Positions 1-9,600 of a DNA stretch of 64,000 bases are shown here, piece by piece. Below the pieces are notes generated by a model. It saw only the letters and a program-made list of their open reading frames with translations. It searched no databases and was not told the DNA's origin. How positions within the stretch are numbered: position 1 is the first letter of the stretch; every line of letters starts with the position of its first letter. The position numbers were made by a program, and so were the translations under genes. Source of the DNA: DASXZH01 sp036502005 (GTDB taxonomy: Bacteria; Armatimonadota; Fimbriimonadia; Fimbriimonadales; Fimbriimonadaceae); contig DASXZH010000002.1 of NCBI GenBank assembly GCA_036502005.1, positions 124,001 through 188,000 of the forward strand. Reading direction: 5' to 3'.

Positions 1-2
1 GC

Positions 3-692
3 CGCGTTTACGATAACGGTCTAAGGCTTCGAAAAGGGCAAGTGACGGCCGCCTGGGAGAAGCCTTATTTCCACAACCACCACGCTCACTATGCGCACTA
101 CCGGGACAACTTCTACAGAGGTGGCACCTATATTTCGCCGTTCGGGTTCTATTACGGCGTCTGTGTGCCGTGGCTCGACCCATCCGCCTGCAACGTGTTT
201 CCGCCTGCCGTTGCCTTCATCGATGCGCCTATCTACGATGGGACCATTTATTCAGGCTGGTCTCCTGGGGCAGGCGACAACTGGTTCGAGCACTCCGATC
301 TGGAGCAAGCCTTTCCCGGCTTATCGAATGCGATCGACGAGTTGAACGAAACCTACTCCTCAGGCAATATTGATGCGTTCGTCACCATTATTGATCCGAA
401 TGTGAGCATAGCGATCTATGAGCATGGCCAATATCAGTACTCCATGGCTTCGAACGACTACGTGGACCTGACCCGCGATGCGATCCGCAACATTAGCACG
501 ATCAACTTCACGCTTGATCAGCTTCATCAGAAGGCTCCAACCGTGTTCTGTGTTTCGGGACAGCACCAATATCGGGACGCCAATGGCAATACGCAAACAA
601 ACTTTGTGAGCTTCGTGCTGGAGGATATCGGAGGAGAATGGACGCTGACGCAGGTTGATACCAGCCCTTCAGTCATTCAGAGTTTCGGCTAG
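3..692 (+). CDS. Hypothetical protein, 5'-truncated by window edge
   Basis: The reading frame is open from base 3, so the gene probably begins before the window. An internal GTG at 42 is the first start-like codon inside it. The visible 216-230 residues have an aromatic, His-rich first half (NHHAHYAHYRDNFY) and a C-terminal half (about residues 90-216) with the strand/helix pattern of a small NTF2/SnoaL-like domain. The cue is a helix with 'LNETYSSGNIDAFV' followed by alternating strands ending 'GGEWTLTQVD'. That fold is an inference from pattern only. The 3' end overlaps the convergent zinc-ribbon gene by 4 bp. No function can be named. Confidence 0.6.
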   Translation, partial: RVYDNGLRLRKGQVTAAWEKPYFHNHHAHYAHYRDNFYRGGTYISPFGFYYGVCVPWLDPSACNVFPPAVAFIDAPIYDGTIYSGWSPGAGDNWFEHSDLEQAFPGLSNAIDELNETYSSGNIDAFVTIIDPNVSIAIYEHGQYQYSMASNDYVDLTRDAIRNISTINFTLDQLHQKAPTVFCVSGQHQYRDANGNTQTNFVSFVLEDIGGEWTLTQVDTSPSVIQSFG

Positions 693-1357
693 TAGAGACC
701 GCCCATCTGCATTCCTGTTAGGTCCTCCATCGGAACATTCAGGACAGCTCCCAACTCTTTGGCCTTCACAAAAGCTTGATCTGCGCTGCTGTATTCGTTA
801 AGGAGTTGGTCGTTCCCCTGCATTAGTAGTTCCAATCGGTAGTGATAGTAAACGTTGCTGTAGCGTCCGTAAGAAGTTCTTATGGAAACCTGGACCCCGC
901 GCACCTCCGAAATGGCATGCCTTGCAACGTGAACCATGGGCCACATGCCGGCCACCACTCTGACTTCCTTCTTGTCAAGATCAATGAGGACTCGGCTCTG
1001 AATCAACAAACCGACGACAACGGCAATCACGGCAAAGCCCACCCCAATAGAAATGTTGTAAAACTGAGGGATACGGTAGCCGGGAATTCCGAACAGAAAC
1101 ACCAAGTGCGCCACAGTGCAAGCAGCGCCCAGAGCACTAAAATTACGGAAGACATATCCGTGCAAGGGTGGCTTTTTCCCTTCCGAGTCATAGCTTTCAC
1201 CGCACTTCGTGCAGAAACTCCCCAGCGAAAAATCGTGCAAATGAGGAGTGATAGGCGGCCGCTTTTCTGGCGCCCGGTTATCCGCGCCGCAATTGGGGCA
1301 GAAAGCAAGGTCCTCCCGAATCGGCTTGCGGCAACTTACGCAAACAACATCTGCCAT
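689..1357 (-). CDS. Zinc-ribbon membrane protein
   Basis: A 222-residue protein with two short metal-binding pairs near its N-terminus: CVSC with CPNC (residues ~6-23) and a lone CTKC at ~50. The first two pairs form a classic zinc-ribbon (zf-ribbon_3/DUF7577 style). Two hydrophobic segments follow at about residues 75-92 and 102-122, then a C-terminal soluble domain of alternating strands that resembles a PH-like bacterial domain. The product is likely an inner-membrane protein with a cytosolic zinc ribbon. It converges on the upstream truncated gene with a 4-bp overlap and is transcribed away from the serine hydrolase at 1416. Function unknown. Confidence 0.7.
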   Translation of the reverse strand: MADVVCVSCRKPIREDLAFCPNCGADNRAPEKRPPITPHLHDFSLGSFCTKCGESYDSEGKKPPLHGYVFRNFSALGAACTVAHLVFLFGIPGYRIPQFYNISIGVGFAVIAVVVGLLIQSRVLIDLDKKEVRVVAGMWPMVHVARHAISEVRGVQVSIRTSYGRYSNVYYHYRLELLMQGNDQLLNEYSSADQAFVKAKELGAVLNVPMEDLTGMQMGGLY

Positions 1358-1403
1358 TTAGATTCCTGACGACGGGCCCCTATTGAAACGCCCTCGCAAA
1401 TGG

Positions 1404-1409
1404 TAACTT
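1404..1409 (+). promoter_or_regulatory. -10 box (TAACTT) 6 nt before start
   Basis: TAACTT fits the TANNNT -10 pattern and ends 6 nt before the ATG at 1416, so the transcript would be nearly leaderless. An AGGA also lies in the gap, so a very short Shine-Dalgarno leader cannot be excluded. Confidence 0.35.
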
Positions 1410-1415
1410 ACAGGA

Positions 1416-2492
1416 ATGCTACTGCACCTCATAGCCTCTGCGTGTTTAGCTCTCCAGTCCGGCGATTCCACGGAAGCGGCCATCAACCGGTTCGGCAATG
1501 AGTTGTTACGCAACCGGCACACGGTCGGTTTCGCAGTTGGAGTGATTGAGAATGGCCGGGAATATCGGAACTACTTTGGGACGGTTCGAAAGGGGACCGA
1601 ACAGACGCCGGATGGCAAAACGATGTTTCAACTCGCGTCTGTTACCAAATGCTTCACGGCGGGCCTCCTTGCCCATGCCGTCCATGAAGGTGTTGTGAAT
1701 CTTGGTGATCCAGTTTCAAAATACCTGCCAAATGTGCAGATGCCTCAATCTGGTAGTCCTATTACGCTTTTGGATTTGGCGGACCAATCTTCGGGATTGC
1801 CGCGCGTTTTAAATACACAGGGCCGGCGATCTACGAGCTATGAAGAAATGAACGCCCAGTTAGGCACCATGAGGCTCTCATTTGAACCTGGAACCGGTTA
1901 TCTGTATTCCAATCTCGCTTATGGCGTTCTTTCAGAAGCTCTTTTCAAGGCCAGCAAGGCTAAAACGTGGATGGAGATGGTCGAGAAAGAAGTAACAAGA
2001 CCCATTGGAATGGAGGACACCACCATTTTTCTAACACCCGAACAGAAAGCGCGGGTCGCCCAGGGCTACACCAAATTGGGGGAAGAGACAAACTTGGCGA
2101 ATCCGGCCTTCCCGGCCATAAACGGAGCGGGAGCGCTTTATTCAGACCTGGACGACATGTTGAAATATTTGAACTACATGATAAAAGGCGCGAAGAATGG
2201 CGACCCTATCGTAGCTCTCATGCTTCAAGCTCATAACTCGATGAAAAGTCCCGGGCATGGCGTGGGTCTTGCTTGGCAGATCGTTCCCCTTCCCGATGGG
2301 AAAGCTATCGTGGATAAAGATGGCGCGCACGTGGGTTTTGTTTCCTACATTTGCTTTGTAAAAGGCGGAAATGTCGGGCTGGTGTTTCTCGCTAATTCTA
2401 GATTTTCGTGTCTTGCGCCATGTAAACAACTGTTCTCAACCCTTGAGAAGCTGCCCGATTTTAGCGGAGGCGAGGACGAGGGCGGGAACTGA
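1416..2492 (+). CDS. Class C beta-lactamase-family serine hydrolase
   Basis: The protein has 358 residues. It carries the catalytic S-x-x-K tetrad at Ser75-Val-Thr-Lys78 (ASVTKCF) and the Y-x-N motif as Tyr164-Ser-Asn166. A late H-x-G (AHVGF) sits where the KTG box is found in penicillin-binding-type enzymes. These are the three active-site elements of the class C beta-lactamase/DD-peptidase/esterase fold (PF00144). A short hydrophobic N-terminus (MLLHLIASACLALQSG) looks like a signal peptide, so the enzyme probably acts outside the cytoplasm. The substrate cannot be told: most family members are esterases or peptidases rather than antibiotic hydrolases. The SRPBCC gene follows 33 bp downstream. 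Confidence 0.88.
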   Translation: MLLHLIASACLALQSGDSTEAAINRFGNELLRNRHTVGFAVGVIENGREYRNYFGTVRKGTEQTPDGKTMFQLASVTKCFTAGLLAHAVHEGVVNLGDPVSKYLPNVQMPQSGSPITLLDLADQSSGLPRVLNTQGRRSTSYEEMNAQLGTMRLSFEPGTGYLYSNLAYGVLSEALFKASKAKTWMEMVEKEVTRPIGMEDTTIFLTPEQKARVAQGYTKLGEETNLANPAFPAINGAGALYSDLDDMLKYLNYMIKGAKNGDPIVALMLQAHNSMKSPGHGVGLAWQIVPLPDGKAIVDKDGAHVGFVSYICFVKGGNVGLVFLANSRFSCLAPCKQLFSTLEKLPDFSGGEDEGGN

Positions 2493-2525
2493 GAATAAAA
2501 TCGTATTTGGCGCGTTGAATAACGG

Positions 2526-2987
2526 ATGCCCAGAACTTACCGCTTTGAATGTGAAACGCTCGTTGCCGCGCCGCTAGAAGATGTCTTTGAATTCTTTAGC
2601 AAAGCGGAAAACCTGGAAAAACTGACCCCGCCCTCGCTTCGCTTTCATGTGGTTAGTGCCCTTCCGATAGAAATGCGCCCTGGAGCGCGGATTCAATACC
2701 GACTGCGGTTGTTCGGCATTCCCTTTAAATGGGAAAGCGAGATTACGGTTTGGGAGCCATTGGTTCGCTTTTGCGATGTGCAGATAAAGGGCCCCTACAA
2801 GAAATGGGAACATGAGCATTCATTCCAACGCGATGGGGAGCGGACGCTGATGAAGGACGTAGTGGATTACGCCGTGCCAGGCTGGTCTATTGCTCCACTC
2901 GTTCACGCGCTTTTTGTTCGATGGCAGGTTAAGCACATATTCGCTTATCGGGGGAAGGTGATCGGGGAGATGTTTGGGGGGACTTAG
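2526..2987 (+). CDS. SRPBCC (START-like) family protein
   Basis: A 153-residue protein with the polyketide cyclase/START-like pattern. The N-terminal strand 'YRFECETLVAAPLEDVFEFF' is followed by 'NLEKLTPP', which is typical of the CoxG/SRPBCC subgroup often annotated as cyclase/dehydrase. The middle 'GARIQYRLRLFGIPFKWESE' and the late 'VDYAVPGWSIAPLV' fit ligand-cavity proteins of this fold. Length matches the family. There is no signal peptide, so it is probably cytosolic. It lies 33 bp after the serine hydrolase and could be cotranscribed. The ligand is unknown. Confidence 0.82.
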   Translation: MPRTYRFECETLVAAPLEDVFEFFSKAENLEKLTPPSLRFHVVSALPIEMRPGARIQYRLRLFGIPFKWESEITVWEPLVRFCDVQIKGPYKKWEHEHSFQRDGERTLMKDVVDYAVPGWSIAPLVHALFVRWQVKHIFAYRGKVIGEMFGGT

Positions 2988-2990
2988 ATC

Positions 2991-3030
2991 TTAGAAGGGA
3001 GAACGTAGAAATTAGGACGGAGAACATAGA
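2991..3030 (-). repeat. Heptanucleotide repeat, GTTCTNN type (left cluster)
   Basis: Five to six 7-bp units on the plus strand with consensus NNAGAAC, for example ttagaag, ggagaac, gtagaaa, ttaggac, ggagaac. This is the reverse complement of the array at 3132-3194, so the two face each other across ~100 bp. Confidence 0.6.
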
Positions 3031-3131
3031 TCCGAACACACCAAGGCTGAGATTAAGCAGGCGATAAAACTCCCCTCCGGCTATTACATATCGGGTCTAC
3101 CTAAAATGGTTACTGTTTGCCGATTGGTACT

Positions 3132-3194
3132 TTTCTAAGTTCTACTTCCTAAGTTCTGCGTTCTCCGTTCTAACTTCTACCTTCTAGGTTCTAA
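3132..3194 (+). repeat. Heptanucleotide repeat, GTTCTNN type (nine units)
   Basis: Nine consecutive 7-bp units fill 63 bp: tttctaa, gttctac, ttcctaa, gttctgc, gttctcc, gttctaa, cttctac, cttctag, gttctaa. The period of seven holds without slippage although the units vary. The array ends 1 bp before the stop codon of the deaminase gene. Confidence 0.75.
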
Positions 3195-3195
3195 C

Positions 3196-3666
3196 TTAAT
3201 ACTCAACCTTCTTATCGCTTGCGCTCCAGATATTGAAGCTCTCGCCCGCTCCTGGAACTTCAAGCCGAGCCATCTTCAGCTTACGTTCTACCAAGGGTTT
3301 CGCAAGTTCTTCATAAATGAACTCATCATCAAATCCTGTCGCAGCTGCTTCTTGCCGTGTGCACGCGTAATAAACCGCGCGCGGGCGGGCCCAGTAAATG
3401 GCGCCAAGACACATGGGGCAGGGTTCGCAACTGGTATAGATATCGCAGCCCTCTAATTGGAAAGAGCCCAAGACTTCACAAGCTAAACGTATCGCGATGA
3501 CCTCGGCGTGAGCAGTGGGGTCGTTGCAGGCCGTTACTCTGTTCACGCCCTGAGCGATCACCAATCCTTCTTTCACAACAACCGCTCCGAAAGGGCCTCC
3601 GCCAACTTTGGCGTTGTGGATCGCGAGTTCTATCGCTTGCTGCATAAACGCGAGATGTTGGGACAT
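3196..3666 (-). CDS. Nucleoside/guanine deaminase (CDA superfamily)
   Basis: Zinc-dependent hydrolytic deaminase of the GuaD/TadA-like branch. The zinc and catalytic motifs are present: H-A-E in 'TAHAEVIAI' and P-C-x-x-C in 'PCPMCLGAIYWARP'. The C-terminal 'DDEFIYEELAKP' resembles the guanine deaminase subgroup (compare Bacillus GuaD, ~156 residues), so purine salvage is the likely role. An open frame extends 15 codons further upstream to 3711, but Met at 3666 (MSQHLAFMQQAIELA) gives the family's usual N-terminus and length (156 aa), so that start is used. The gene is isolated and convergent with the SRPBCC gene. Confidence 0.85.
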   Translation of the reverse strand: MSQHLAFMQQAIELAIHNAKVGGGPFGAVVVKEGLVIAQGVNRVTACNDPTAHAEVIAIRLACEVLGSFQLEGCDIYTSCEPCPMCLGAIYWARPRAVYYACTRQEAAATGFDDEFIYEELAKPLVERKLKMARLEVPGAGESFNIWSASDKKVEY

Positions 3667-3877
3667 GGTGAAATCACGTAATCGGCTAAAGTAGCCGCAA
3701 CCGTGGGGCAAATATCATTCTATCACCCTCGGCATTTGAGAGCAATTGGCCTATGTACCGATACTCAACCAATAGGCGTGCGAATGATTAGAAAATCCGA
3801 AATCGCCAGGTCTTTGCCTTCGTATACTTTTGGTGGTGGCGAATCGCTCGCGACGTCGTCCACAATAACTAACTTAA

Positions 3878-6097
3878 ATGGCCATCGCGCCTAACTCCCT
3901 GGAGCTTCCCAGTAATGAGAAGCCGCTATTTACCGTCCAAGCTGACTTAACCAGCGTTGGATCGCTTGGTGCTGCCTCGCTTGTCATCACACAGGCTATG
4001 GCCTACAGGATCGAAAAGACTCCTTTAGGCGAAGAGGTGGTCGCCAGTTACGAGATTTCCAAGCTAGCTGATCCGCGAGTAGAAGACCTCGTCGACGCAA
4101 CGGCATTAATCGCGCGCTACGAAGACCGCGATGTAGAGCTCGTCCGATCAACCACCGCCAAAGCTTTACTGATTTCTACAGCGCAAAAGAAGCTGGCCGC
4201 CTTGGTAAAGGGCGAGGAAGTTCCGGAGATCGCGGATGACTTGCGGCTTTGCCCCAAGTGCAGCCGGCCGCTTCCCGAAGACAGCAACATCTGTTTGGCT
4301 TGCCTTAACCGAGGCAAAACCTTGCTGCGGCTCTTCGATTACGCGAAACCTTACAAGGGCCGAATGATTTGGGGCGTGATCCTCATTCTTAGTGGCACCC
4401 TTTTTGACGTGCTCGCGCCTAAGCTCACACAACTGTTGGTCGATAACGTCCTGATTCAGCACCATACCGAGTGGTTTGGCTGGCTTATCGGGGCAATCGT
4501 TTTGTCGAGAGCGATGATCTCGCTTATTCAAATGGCTCGCGGGCGGAACGTAGCTTTTATGAGCGCCGGTGTCGCCGTCAGCATTCGAAACTCTCTCTTT
4601 CACAAGTATCAGCAGCTTTCGATGGGCTTCTACGACAAGCGAAACGTCGGCTCACTCATGTCCCGTATGACCAACGACTGCGGTGCGCTTTACGACGTTT
4701 TAGTTGACGGAATCCCTGTCACTCTCAACCAGCTAACTTTGCTTCTCGCCATCCCCATTGCCATGCTCATCATGAATTGGCATATTGCGATTTGGGCCAT
4801 CGTCCCGATTCCTTTCGTACTGTATGCGGTGCGGAGATTCCGTCACAGCATGATGAGGGTTTGGGGTCGCTTTTGGCACAGCTCCTCGCGGCTGAGCAGC
4901 ACCCTCAACGGCGTTTTACAAGGCACCCGCGTTGTTAAGGCGTTCCACGGGGAGGACAAGGAAGAGAAGCGATTTGGACGCCGTGTGCAGGAGCTCGCCG
5001 ATGCCGGCTATACGGCCGAGCGCAACTGGGCCACTTTCTTCCCACTCGTGACCTTCACGATGAGCATCAGCATTTTCATCGTGTGGTTTGTGGGCGGGCG
5101 GGCCGTGCTAGACGGCAAGATGACGATCGGCGAACTCACCGCCTTCATGGGCTACATCGCCATGATGCAGAACCCGATCATGATGCTCCAGCGCGTTATC
5201 GACTGGACAAGCCGTTCTCTTACGGCCGCCGAGCGCGTATTTGAGATCATCGATACCCCGGTAGATATTGAGGATACGCCCCACTCGGTTCGGCTGGAAA
5301 ACATGGCGGGCAAGGTGCAGTTTAAAGATGCCCATTTCGGCTATGAAAAGGGGCGAGAGATCCTGCACGGCATCGATTTGGAAGTCAAACCAGGCGAGGT
5401 TATCGGCTTAGTCGGCCCTAGCGGTGCAGGTAAATCGACTTTGATCAACTTGTTGCTGCGTTTTTACGATCCAACCCGCGGCCACATTTTGGTGGACGGC
5501 CTGGATTTGAAGCATATCAACCTGGAAGACTTCCGCCGGCAGGTTGGTGTTGTTCTTCAGGAGTCGTATCTTTTCCCTGGTTCGATCCGGGAGAACATCG
5601 CTTATGGCCGTCCAAACGCGAGTCTGGAAGAGGTTATGGAGGCGGCCCAAGCGGCCAACGCCCACCACTTCATCGTTAACTTCCACGACGGCTATGACAC
5701 CTATGTGGGCGAACGCGGCCATAGGCTCAGCGGCGGCGAAAGACAGCGAATAGCCATCGCTCGCGCGATCTTGCACAACCCGAAAATTTTGATTCTGGAC
5801 GAGGCTACCGCCAGCGTAGACACCGAAACCGAGCGCCTAATTCAAGAGGGCTTGGAGAGACTGGTTCAGAACCGAACCGTGTTCGCCATCGCCCACCGGT
5901 TAAGCACCTTGCGCAACGCAAGCCGGCTGGTGGTTATGGAAGAGGGACGGATTGTGGAAGTCGGTACCCATGACGAGCTCATGGATAGGGAAAACGGGCT
6001 CTACGCGAAGCTTGTGAAGCTTCAGTTGGAAATGAACTCGTCAAGCGAGTTTCTCTTCTCCGAAAGCGAAGCCGAGCCAGAAGGAGCTAGCGCATAA
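3878..6097 (+). CDS. ABC exporter (permease-ATPase half-transporter) with N-terminal zinc-ribbon extension
   Basis: The protein has 739 residues. Residues ~20-115 form a soluble domain with no name I recognise. A zinc ribbon follows (Cys125, Cys128, Cys139, Cys142: CPKC...CLAC). Six membrane segments of the type I exporter fold lie at ~155-450. The ATPase has a Walker A at 513-521 (GPSGAGKST), the signature LSGGERQR at ~617 and a Walker B ILILDEATAS. This is an MsbA/lipid-or-multidrug type half-transporter that should work as a homodimer. Ordinary family members are ~580 residues, so the ~145-residue cytosolic extension is the odd part. Similar 'ABC with PH-like and zinc-ribbon head' proteins are what I would expect in this phylum, but I cannot verify that. 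Substrate unknown. Confidence 0.88.
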   Translation: MAIAPNSLELPSNEKPLFTVQADLTSVGSLGAASLVITQAMAYRIEKTPLGEEVVASYEISKLADPRVEDLVDATALIARYEDRDVELVRSTTAKALLISTAQKKLAALVKGEEVPEIADDLRLCPKCSRPLPEDSNICLACLNRGKTLLRLFDYAKPYKGRMIWGVILILSGTLFDVLAPKLTQLLVDNVLIQHHTEWFGWLIGAIVLSRAMISLIQMARGRNVAFMSAGVAVSIRNSLFHKYQQLSMGFYDKRNVGSLMSRMTNDCGALYDVLVDGIPVTLNQLTLLLAIPIAMLIMNWHIAIWAIVPIPFVLYAVRRFRHSMMRVWGRFWHSSSRLSSTLNGVLQGTRVVKAFHGEDKEEKRFGRRVQELADAGYTAERNWATFFPLVTFTMSISIFIVWFVGGRAVLDGKMTIGELTAFMGYIAMMQNPIMMLQRVIDWTSRSLTAAERVFEIIDTPVDIEDTPHSVRLENMAGKVQFKDAHFGYEKGREILHGIDLEVKPGEVIGLVGPSGAGKSTLINLLLRFYDPTRGHILVDGLDLKHINLEDFRRQVGVVLQESYLFPGSIRENIAYGRPNASLEEVMEAAQAANAHHFIVNFHDGYDTYVGERGHRLSGGERQRIAIARAILHNPKILILDEATASVDTETERLIQEGLERLVQNRTVFAIAHRLSTLRNASRLVVMEEGRIVEVGTHDELMDRENGLYAKLVKLQLEMNSSSEFLFSESEAEPEGASA

Positions 6098-6181
6098 GCC
6101 TTTGCAGGGCGGTCTGGGCACCAACATCCGGGCTGTTACTGATTCCCATTTACTTTCTCTTGCCTCAAGGATGACACCAGG

Positions 6182-6284
6182 ATTTGTAGCACCACCTCCG
6201 GGGTGCGATGGAATGCCTTCCTTACCGGTGGTGGCGCTTCGCTTACCGACCGGCTACCGGGGCTACATGCCTCCGGCATGGGGA
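6182..6284 (+). repeat. Dispersed intergenic repeat, copy 1
   Basis: A unit running from 'atttgtagcacc' to 'ctccggcatgggga' that reappears in opposite orientation at 6437-6569. Shared blocks include the CACC/GGGTGC hairpin, 'ttaccggtggtg', 'accggctacc' and 'acatgcctccggcatgggga'. The last block is itself a palindrome (ATGCCTCCGGCAT). No coding potential is visible. Confidence 0.65.
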
Positions 6285-6436
6285 ACGCGACCACAAATTG
6301 AGTTCCTATCTGCTCGAAAAGGGACTGGTCGATCGGACGGAGACCCATCAAAACCGCGCTACAGTAAATGACCTAATTTCCGTTTCCGTTCTTCTGGCAC
6401 AACTCCAATCCAACGTATGACTTCTGATCTCCGCTC

Positions 6437-6569
6437 TCCCCATGCCGGAGGCATGTAACCTGGGTAGCCGGTGGTTGAGCCCAGCAAGTGACGAAGTCGC
6501 GAATCGGGCGACACCACCGGTAAGATCCCGCCATTTTCATCCGGCACCCCGAAGCGGGTGCTACAAAAT
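6437..6569 (-). repeat. Dispersed intergenic repeat, copy 2 (inverted)
   Basis: Reverse complement of the copy at 6182-6284, slightly longer because of an insertion between 'ccggtggt' and 'accaccgg'. The two copies face each other across ~150 bp, filling the 540-bp gap between the ABC exporter and the SBBP protein. Confidence 0.65.
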
Positions 6570-6639
6570 ATGTTCGGACTGTCAACAGGAATGGGCCAAG
6601 AAATCTTAACCTAGAACGTATCAAAAACCAACCTGCGAT

Positions 6640-9600
6640 TTACGTAACCGTTATTGTCGCGCTCTTGCTCGTCGTTCCTGTCGTTGCGGTTATGGTGACG
6701 GGCGTGGAAACCGTTGGCGTCAAAGCCGTGAATGTAAAGACCTTCGAAACTGCACCGGCTGGGATCGTTACCGACGCCGGAACCACAACCAGCTTGGAGT
6801 TGGAACCTAACGAAACCAAGTTCCCCGAGGGGCCGGCTGCTCCCGCCAAGGTAATCGTCAGCGTAAAGGTTTTCCCACCTGCCACACTAGCCGGCATAGC
6901 AACCGCGCTTACGCAAGCGCTTTGAACAGTCAAAGTCGCCGTATTTGAAATTGAGCCGGTGGAAGCAGTGATCGTTACCGCCGTGTCAACTGAGACCGGC
7001 ACCGTTGTTACAGTCAGGTATTGGCCAAGTTCGCCAGTGGTAGCCGTAACGCTCGCGGGCACTGTGGCAACTGCCGAATTGCTCGATTTCAGGGCAATGA
7101 CGACGGGAATTGTGCCGACGTGCCCCGTCAGATAAGCCGCGCCGCCCACCTTCGTGCCACCTGTAACAGTAGGCACATTTAGATGAAGTGATGAAAGGGA
7201 AGGCGTGATAGTAAGAGTTGCGCTTTTAGAAGCGGCGCCCGTTGTGGCCGTAATCGTCACCGAGCTTTGCACGGTAACGGCCGCTGTGGTAACGGTCAGA
7301 TATTGACCTGGCGCGTTCGCGGCGACCACAATGCTTGCAGGCACTGTTGCCAAAGCAGTATTGCTCGACTTGAGCGAGATCGTTATTGGGCTAGTTCCCG
7401 CTTTGCCACTGAGGTAAGCGGCGCCGCCGACCTTTGTTCCTCCCGTAATGGAGGTCACATTTAACTTGATGGAATCGACCGTTGCCGGAGTGACAGTTAG
7501 AACCGCTGTTTTGGAAACGGCGCCTGCTGTAGCTGTGATGGTAACTGCCGTGTTCACCGCAACCGGAAGCGTGTTCACATAAAAACCAATGCTCGTCGTA
7601 TTGGCGGCTACCGTTACCGTCGAAGCCACGGTCGCCACAGCCGTATTGCTAGATTTCAAGCTCACAACGGTTCCACCGGCCGGAGCGCCACTGGTAAGGT
7701 AAACGCTTGCGATGACGCTGTAGCCCGCCGCAGCCGTACTTGGAGAGAGCTGAATGGAGGATAGTGCGGAAGCACCGGCTAAAACCGTTAACGAAGCGGT
7801 CTTAGAAACGCCGCCAAAGCTGGCAGTAATGGTCACCGCCGTGTTGGTGGCAACCGCTTTGGGAGTAACTGTAAACGTGGCCGTTTTTGCTCCAGAAGCA
7901 ATCGGAACCGAAGCCCCCACGGTGGCAGCTGCCGTATTTGAGCTGCTCAGAGAAATGGAAACTCCACTCGGCCGGGCTCCGCCGCTTAGAGTGACGGTCC
8001 CTGTAACAGGCGTGCCGGCCGTCGCCGTGGTTGCCCCCAAAGTAAGAGTGGTTAGAGCAGGCGCAAGAACGGTGAGGTTCTGGGTCTGGGACCCGCCGTT
8101 GAAACTCACCGTGATTGGGAAAACAACGGTCGCATCCACAGGCACCGTGGTAAGGCTAAATGTGCCCTGGGTGGTGCCCGCCGTCATTGGCAAGGTGCCG
8201 AGGGTCGAAGCTCCGCTCGTAATGGACACCGTCGCCCCTCCCGTTGGAGCAGCCGGCGAAAGAGTGACAGTTCCGTAGGACGTAACCCCACCCGTTACGG
8301 TGCTTGGGCTAAGGGCAAGAGTGACCGACTGAGTAGTCCCGGAGCTGCCCATCGAGATATTAGATACAAAGGAAGTGGCGGACAAAAGGTTGGCAACGTC
8401 CGCATAATTTATCGTTTGGAATGCGTTTGCGGACAATGGAAAATCCGTTGATTGCGTGTAGCCGGTAATCATTGCGTTCCCGGAAGGGTCGAGAGCAAGG
8501 CTCGAAATGGCATTGAAAGCGCTGCCTCCGAAGTAGGTGGAGTAGAGAAGATTCTTGCAGTCGGGCGTAAGCTTTGCCACAAAGCCCTCGGAATTGCCTC
8601 CGCTAATCGATTGAAAAGCGTTGGCAGTTACGGGCATGTCGGTCGAAATACCTGCCCCGGCAAAAACGATATTCCCGCTTTTGTCCACCTTTACTGAAGT
8701 GACTGACTCTGAGACGGATCCCGAAAAAATCGTGCTTGCAAGAAGAGTTGACCCATCGGCAGAAAAAACCGAGACGAAAGAGGAGCCGTCGCCTCCAAAC
8801 GTCGTTTGGAATGCGCCTGCGGTGACAGGAAACGTGCTGCGTGTTGTTGTTCCCACGATGACGGGATCACCTGTAGCGGTGAGTCCAACAGCAGCACCGA
8901 ATGCACCGGTGTCTCCCCCTAGAAACGTGCCAAAAATCTCCTTAGAGCCATCGGCGCTCATTTTTACAACGTAGGCGTCCGCTAGACCACCATTGCTTGT
9001 TTGATATGCCCCGGCCGTCACGGGAAAATCCGGGGACCAAGCAGTGCCTCCGATAACCAGATTATTCGCCGAGTCGAGGATAACGTCCAGTGCTTGATCA
9101 CCGGCGGAATATGCCACGCCACCCAAATAGCTGGCCCACAATACCGTTTTGCCGTCGGCCGACAGCTTTGCGATAAGGCCGTCGTATTGGTCATCGTTAA
9201 CGGCGGTCTGAAATGCTCCTTTCGTGACCGGCCAACCGTTATCCTCGCCGTACCCTACAATCACCACATTCCCGGAAGAATCGAGCGCTAGTTTGGAGGG
9301 TGTGTCCGAACCTCCGCCTCCAAAATACGTACTGAAAATAAGGGCTGTCCCGGTTGAATTTAGCTTCGTCACCACCATGTTTGGCAACCCTTGCTTAGTG
9401 GACTGATAAGCCCCTGCCGTCACCGGATACCCCGAGTAATATGTGGAGCCCAAAATGACCGGATCACCTTGAGAATCCAATGTGACCGCCGCGACGGTCG
9501 GTCCGCTATCTGCCCCAAGGTAGGTGCTGTAAATCAAATGGGTGCCGTCCGCGGAAAGCTTTGTTACATAAATGACGCCGCCACCGCCAAACACGGTCTG

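Noticed and set aside
842..1369. 175-codon plus-strand ORF
   Set aside because: It is the antisense shadow of the zinc-ribbon gene at 689-1357.
7754..8278. 174-codon plus-strand ORF inside the SBBP/Ig gene
   Set aside because: It lies antisense to the Ig-like repeats. Their biased codons leave the opposite strand open.
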